Assembly: GCA_022704585.1 (NCBI GenBank)
Contig: JAKJGD010000109.1
Span: 1 to 6,993, forward strand
DNA length: 6,993 nt
Direction of reading: 5' to 3'
Source: Spirochaetota bacterium
Lineage (GTDB): Bacteria > Spirochaetota > UBA4802 > UBA5550
Below the pieces are notes generated by a model. It was not told the DNA's origin and did not search any database. It saw only the letters and a list, made by a program, of their open reading frames with translations. Made by a program: the position numbers and the translations under genes. Shown here one piece after another: positions 5,005 to 6,993 of the stretch (its first letter is position 1; the number at the start of each line of letters is the position of its first letter).

Positions 5005-6912
5005 TCAGCTGATAAGCTTTTTATTCTGCGCCGCTCCGGCGCTCTCCGGGTCCGACTCGAACCCGGGAACTATTTTCTTGATGAGCGCCCTGATCTCCGC
5101 CGGGCTCATCCCCGCGACGCGCGGCAGGTCCTTTTTCATGAAGCGCTCGATGCGGGCGGTGTCCGTGCCGCCGCTCTCCGAGAGGATGAATACCTTTTCG
5201 TTCTGCGTCCTGACGAGCGTCGAGTCCTCGTAGAACAGGTCCTCGTGCATCTTCTCGCCCGGGCGGAGGCCCGTGTACTCGATCCGTATCTGGTCGTCGG
5301 AGCGGTAGCCATAGAACTCGATGAGGCGTTTCGCTATCTCCGCGACCCGGTACTGCCTGCCCATGTCCAGGACGAAGAGCTCGCCCCCGGACGAATAGGC
5401 CGCGGCGTTGATGACCAGGAGAGACGCCTCGGGTATGCTCATGAAGTAGCGCGTGACGTCCGGGTGCGTGACGGTCACCGGGCCGCCCCGCTCGATCTGC
5501 TCCATGAAGAGCGGTATGACCGAGCCGCGGCTCCCTATCACGTTCCCGAACCTGACGATGGAGGTCTTCAGGCCGCGCTCCCGGTAGTAGTGGCCGGTGA
5601 TGATCTCGGCGATCCGCTTGGTCGCGCCCATGATGCTGGTCGGGTTCACGGCCTTGTCGGTCGAGATAAAGACGAACTCGGCCGCCCCGTATTCAAGCGC
5701 GAGGTCGAGAACGTTCATCGTCCCCCCGACGTTGTTCTGCACGGCCTCCGCCTCGTTGAATTCCATGAGCGGCACGTGCTTGTGCGCCGCCGCGTGGAAC
5801 ACGATGTCGGGCCGGTGCCGGTCGAAGATCGCCCCCAGGAGGCGGCGGTCCTTGATGTCGGCGATGCGGTACTCGATCCCGGTCCCGCCGGAGAGGAACG
5901 CGGCGTCCTCGTTCAGCACCCTGATCAGGTTGTACATGGAGAACTCGCCCCTCCCCACGGCCACGAGCTTCCTGATGCCGTACTTCAGGAGCTGGCGGCA
6001 GAGCTCGCACCCGATGCTCCCGCCCGCGCCGGTTATGAGCACGGTTTTGCCCGCGAACTTCTTCTCCACGGCGCCCGCGTCCACCCTCACCTCCTCCCTG
6101 CCGATCAGGTCGGAGATGCCGATGTCACGCAGGGAGATGGAGAGCGGCTTCCGCTCGTCCAGCTCGAAGGCGTGCGGCAGCACCTTGATCGGGATGGACC
6201 GGTGGTCGCGGCGGATAAGCGACGCGATCCGGTTGATCTTCTCCGAACCCACCGACGGCATGGCGATGATGACCTCGCTGACGGCCCGGTCGCGCACGAG
6301 CCGGCTGGCGCCGCCGGTATCGCAGAAGACCATCTTGCCGTTCAGGATCGTGCCGACCTTTTCCGGGTCGTCGTCCACGAAGCCCGCGATCATCCTGCCG
6401 AGGCCCCGCTTGATGTATTCCGATAAAATGACGCGGCCCGCCTCGCCCGCTCCCACGACCAGCACCTTCTTGCCGCGCCGGCTGCGGACCGGCGCCTCCC
6501 CCGCGGCAGCCCTGCGTGAATACAGGTCCCTGATAACGATCCGGTAGAACGAGCAGAGCAGCGTGGTGATGAGAAAGGTCATCACCAGGACCGCCATGGA
6601 ATAGGGCATGTCGGCCGCGTGCAGGCAGGCGAAGTACACGATGAACCCGGAGGCGCTTGCCATGAGGAGCCGGTACATGTCGGAGATGTTCGAGTAGGCC
6701 CACATCATCCGGTATATCTGGAACAGGTAGGATGACAGCACGTACAGCAGGGCGAGCAGGACAATGTACTCGGGCCCGATATATTCCCTGTAGTAATCGG
6801 TATCGGGATAGAAACGGATCAGGCAGGCTGCGGCGTACGACCCGGCCGCGATCACCGCGTCCAGGACCGGAAAGATTATTTTTTTCCCGCGTATCGTGTA
6901 GAATAATCCCAT
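5005..6912 (-). CDS. WbpM/PglF/CapD-type NDP-sugar 4,6-dehydratase (polysaccharide biosynthesis)
   Basis: This 635-residue protein has the full architecture of the long membrane-bound branch of the family. Four helices lie at about 12-32, 49-67, 82-100 and 104-124. A first Rossmann-like domain starts at VVGAGEAG (152-159). The catalytic extended short-chain dehydrogenase domain starts at the NAD(P)-binding ITGAGGSIG (293-301). The active-site region reads FISTDKAVNPTSIMGATK (415-432): Met428 stands where most SDR enzymes have Tyr, with Lys432 four residues on, as described for WbpM-type enzymes. Further family marks are HAAAHKHVP, RFGNVIGSRGSVIP and GLRPGEKMHEDL. Known members act on UDP-GlcNAc at the inner membrane, making the 4-keto-6-deoxy sugar; the exact substrate here is inferred. 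The probable aminotransferase gene ends six bases upstream, so both sit in one operon. A GGAG (6923-6926) lies ten bases before the ATG. Length is normal and nothing looks damaged. Confidence 0.95.
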   Translation of the reverse strand: MGLFYTIRGKKIIFPVLDAVIAAGSYAAACLIRFYPDTDYYREYIGPEYIVLLALLYVLSSYLFQIYRMMWAYSNISDMYRLLMASASGFIVYFACLHAADMPYSMAVLVMTFLITTLLCSFYRIVIRDLYSRRAAAGEAPVRSRRGKKVLVVGAGEAGRVILSEYIKRGLGRMIAGFVDDDPEKVGTILNGKMVFCDTGGASRLVRDRAVSEVIIAMPSVGSEKINRIASLIRRDHRSIPIKVLPHAFELDERKPLSISLRDIGISDLIGREEVRVDAGAVEKKFAGKTVLITGAGGSIGCELCRQLLKYGIRKLVAVGRGEFSMYNLIRVLNEDAAFLSGGTGIEYRIADIKDRRLLGAIFDRHRPDIVFHAAAHKHVPLMEFNEAEAVQNNVGGTMNVLDLALEYGAAEFVFISTDKAVNPTSIMGATKRIAEIITGHYYRERGLKTSIVRFGNVIGSRGSVIPLFMEQIERGGPVTVTHPDVTRYFMSIPEASLLVINAAAYSSGGELFVLDMGRQYRVAEIAKRLIEFYGYRSDDQIRIEYTGLRPGEKMHEDLFYEDSTLVRTQNEKVFILSESGGTDTARIERFMKKDLPRVAGMSPAEIRALIKKIVPGFESDPESAGAAQNKKLIS

Positions 6913-6918
6913 GCCGCG

Positions 6919-6993
6919 TTATCTCCGGTTTTTTTCCAGGAGACCGGTCACGTTGCCGATCACGTAATCGATCTCCCCGTCAGTCATGCCCGG
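6919..6993 (-). CDS. C-terminal end of a probable DegT/DnrJ/EryC1/StrS-type aminotransferase (partial)
   Basis: Only the last 24 codons and the TAA stop (6919-6921) are inside the window; the gene continues beyond position 6993. The residues start PGMTDGEIDYVIGNV and end LLEKNRR. This fits the usual end of PLP-dependent sugar aminotransferases of this family, where a P-G-[ML]-T/S-acidic-x-[EQ]-x-[DE]-Y-V-I motif comes about 20 residues before the C terminus. These enzymes transfer an amino group to keto sugars, the chemical step that follows a WbpM/PglF-type dehydratase, and the dehydratase gene begins only six bases after this stop. The catalytic lysine and the PLP pocket are out of view, so the call rests on a short tail plus context. 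Confidence 0.6.
   Translation of the reverse strand, partial: PGMTDGEIDYVIGNVTGLLEKNRR
6923..6926 (-). promoter_or_regulatory. Ribosome binding site of the sugar dehydratase
   Basis: On the minus strand GGAG lies ten bases before the ATG at 6912 and inside the last codons of the upstream gene. Together with the six-base gap it suggests co-translation of the two sugar genes from one message. Confidence 0.55.

Noticed and set aside
4999..6426. A 475-codon open frame on the plus strand
   Set aside because: It lies almost wholly antisense to the well-supported sugar dehydratase. Its protein is dominated by Arg, Asp, His, Val, Leu and Pro, as expected from the complement of a GC-rich gene, and it shows no family motifs. 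A second plus-strand frame (5597-6547) and two minus-strand frames overlap the same gene for the same reason.

Overview
The window looks like a piece of a chromosome from a free-living Gram-negative-type bacterium, most plausibly a spirochaete of the Leptospira-like or environmental Spirochaetota kind. This is an inference. It rests on a short lipoprotein resembling the DUF1554 families typical of Leptospira, its relaxed lipobox (FTSC), and a seven-helix membrane protein fused to PAS and LuxR-type DNA-binding domains. No rRNA, tRNA, CRISPR array, insertion sequence or integrase is visible.

Layout: (1) Positions 1-1319, + strand, hold the 3' part of a beta-propeller-like protein (open at the window edge). 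Its stop codon overlaps the start of a two-helix membrane protein of the DUF3592 type, so the two are translationally coupled. (2) Positions 1320-1603 are a convergent spacer with no convincing gene. (3) Positions 1604-2851, - strand, encode the 7TM-PAS-LuxR regulator. (4) Positions 2852-3376 are a 525-base AT-rich divergent intergenic region with several palindromes and inverted repeats, no credible gene, and a plausible promoter for the regulator. (5) Positions 3377-3994, + strand, encode the DUF1554-like lipoprotein, transcribed away from the regulator. (6) Positions 3995-4173 are a short spacer holding at most a 25-codon ORF. (7) Positions 4174-4872, - strand, encode an unrecognised protein with one N-terminal membrane helix. 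(8) Positions 5005-6993, - strand, hold the end of a surface-sugar operon: the last 24 codons of a probable DegT/DnrJ/EryC1/StrS-type aminotransferase, then a full-length WbpM/PglF/CapD-type NDP-sugar 4,6-dehydratase six bases later.

How the genes may work together: the aminotransferase and dehydratase fit consecutive steps (4,6-dehydration, then transamination of the keto sugar) towards an amino-deoxy sugar such as a bacillosamine- or QuiNAc-type nucleotide sugar for glycan or O-antigen synthesis. The regulator and lipoprotein are divergent neighbours, so the membrane-held regulator may control itself and the lipoprotein from the shared intergenic region; nothing here proves it. The dehydratase gene is visibly more GC-rich than the middle of the window (40 of 60 bases G+C on one sampled line, against 21 of 60 in the regulator's membrane part and 19 of 60 in the intergenic region). 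The nearest thing to an undescribed system is the regulator/lipoprotein pair and its dyad-rich intergenic region. Everything else is recognisable accessory or cell-envelope content.
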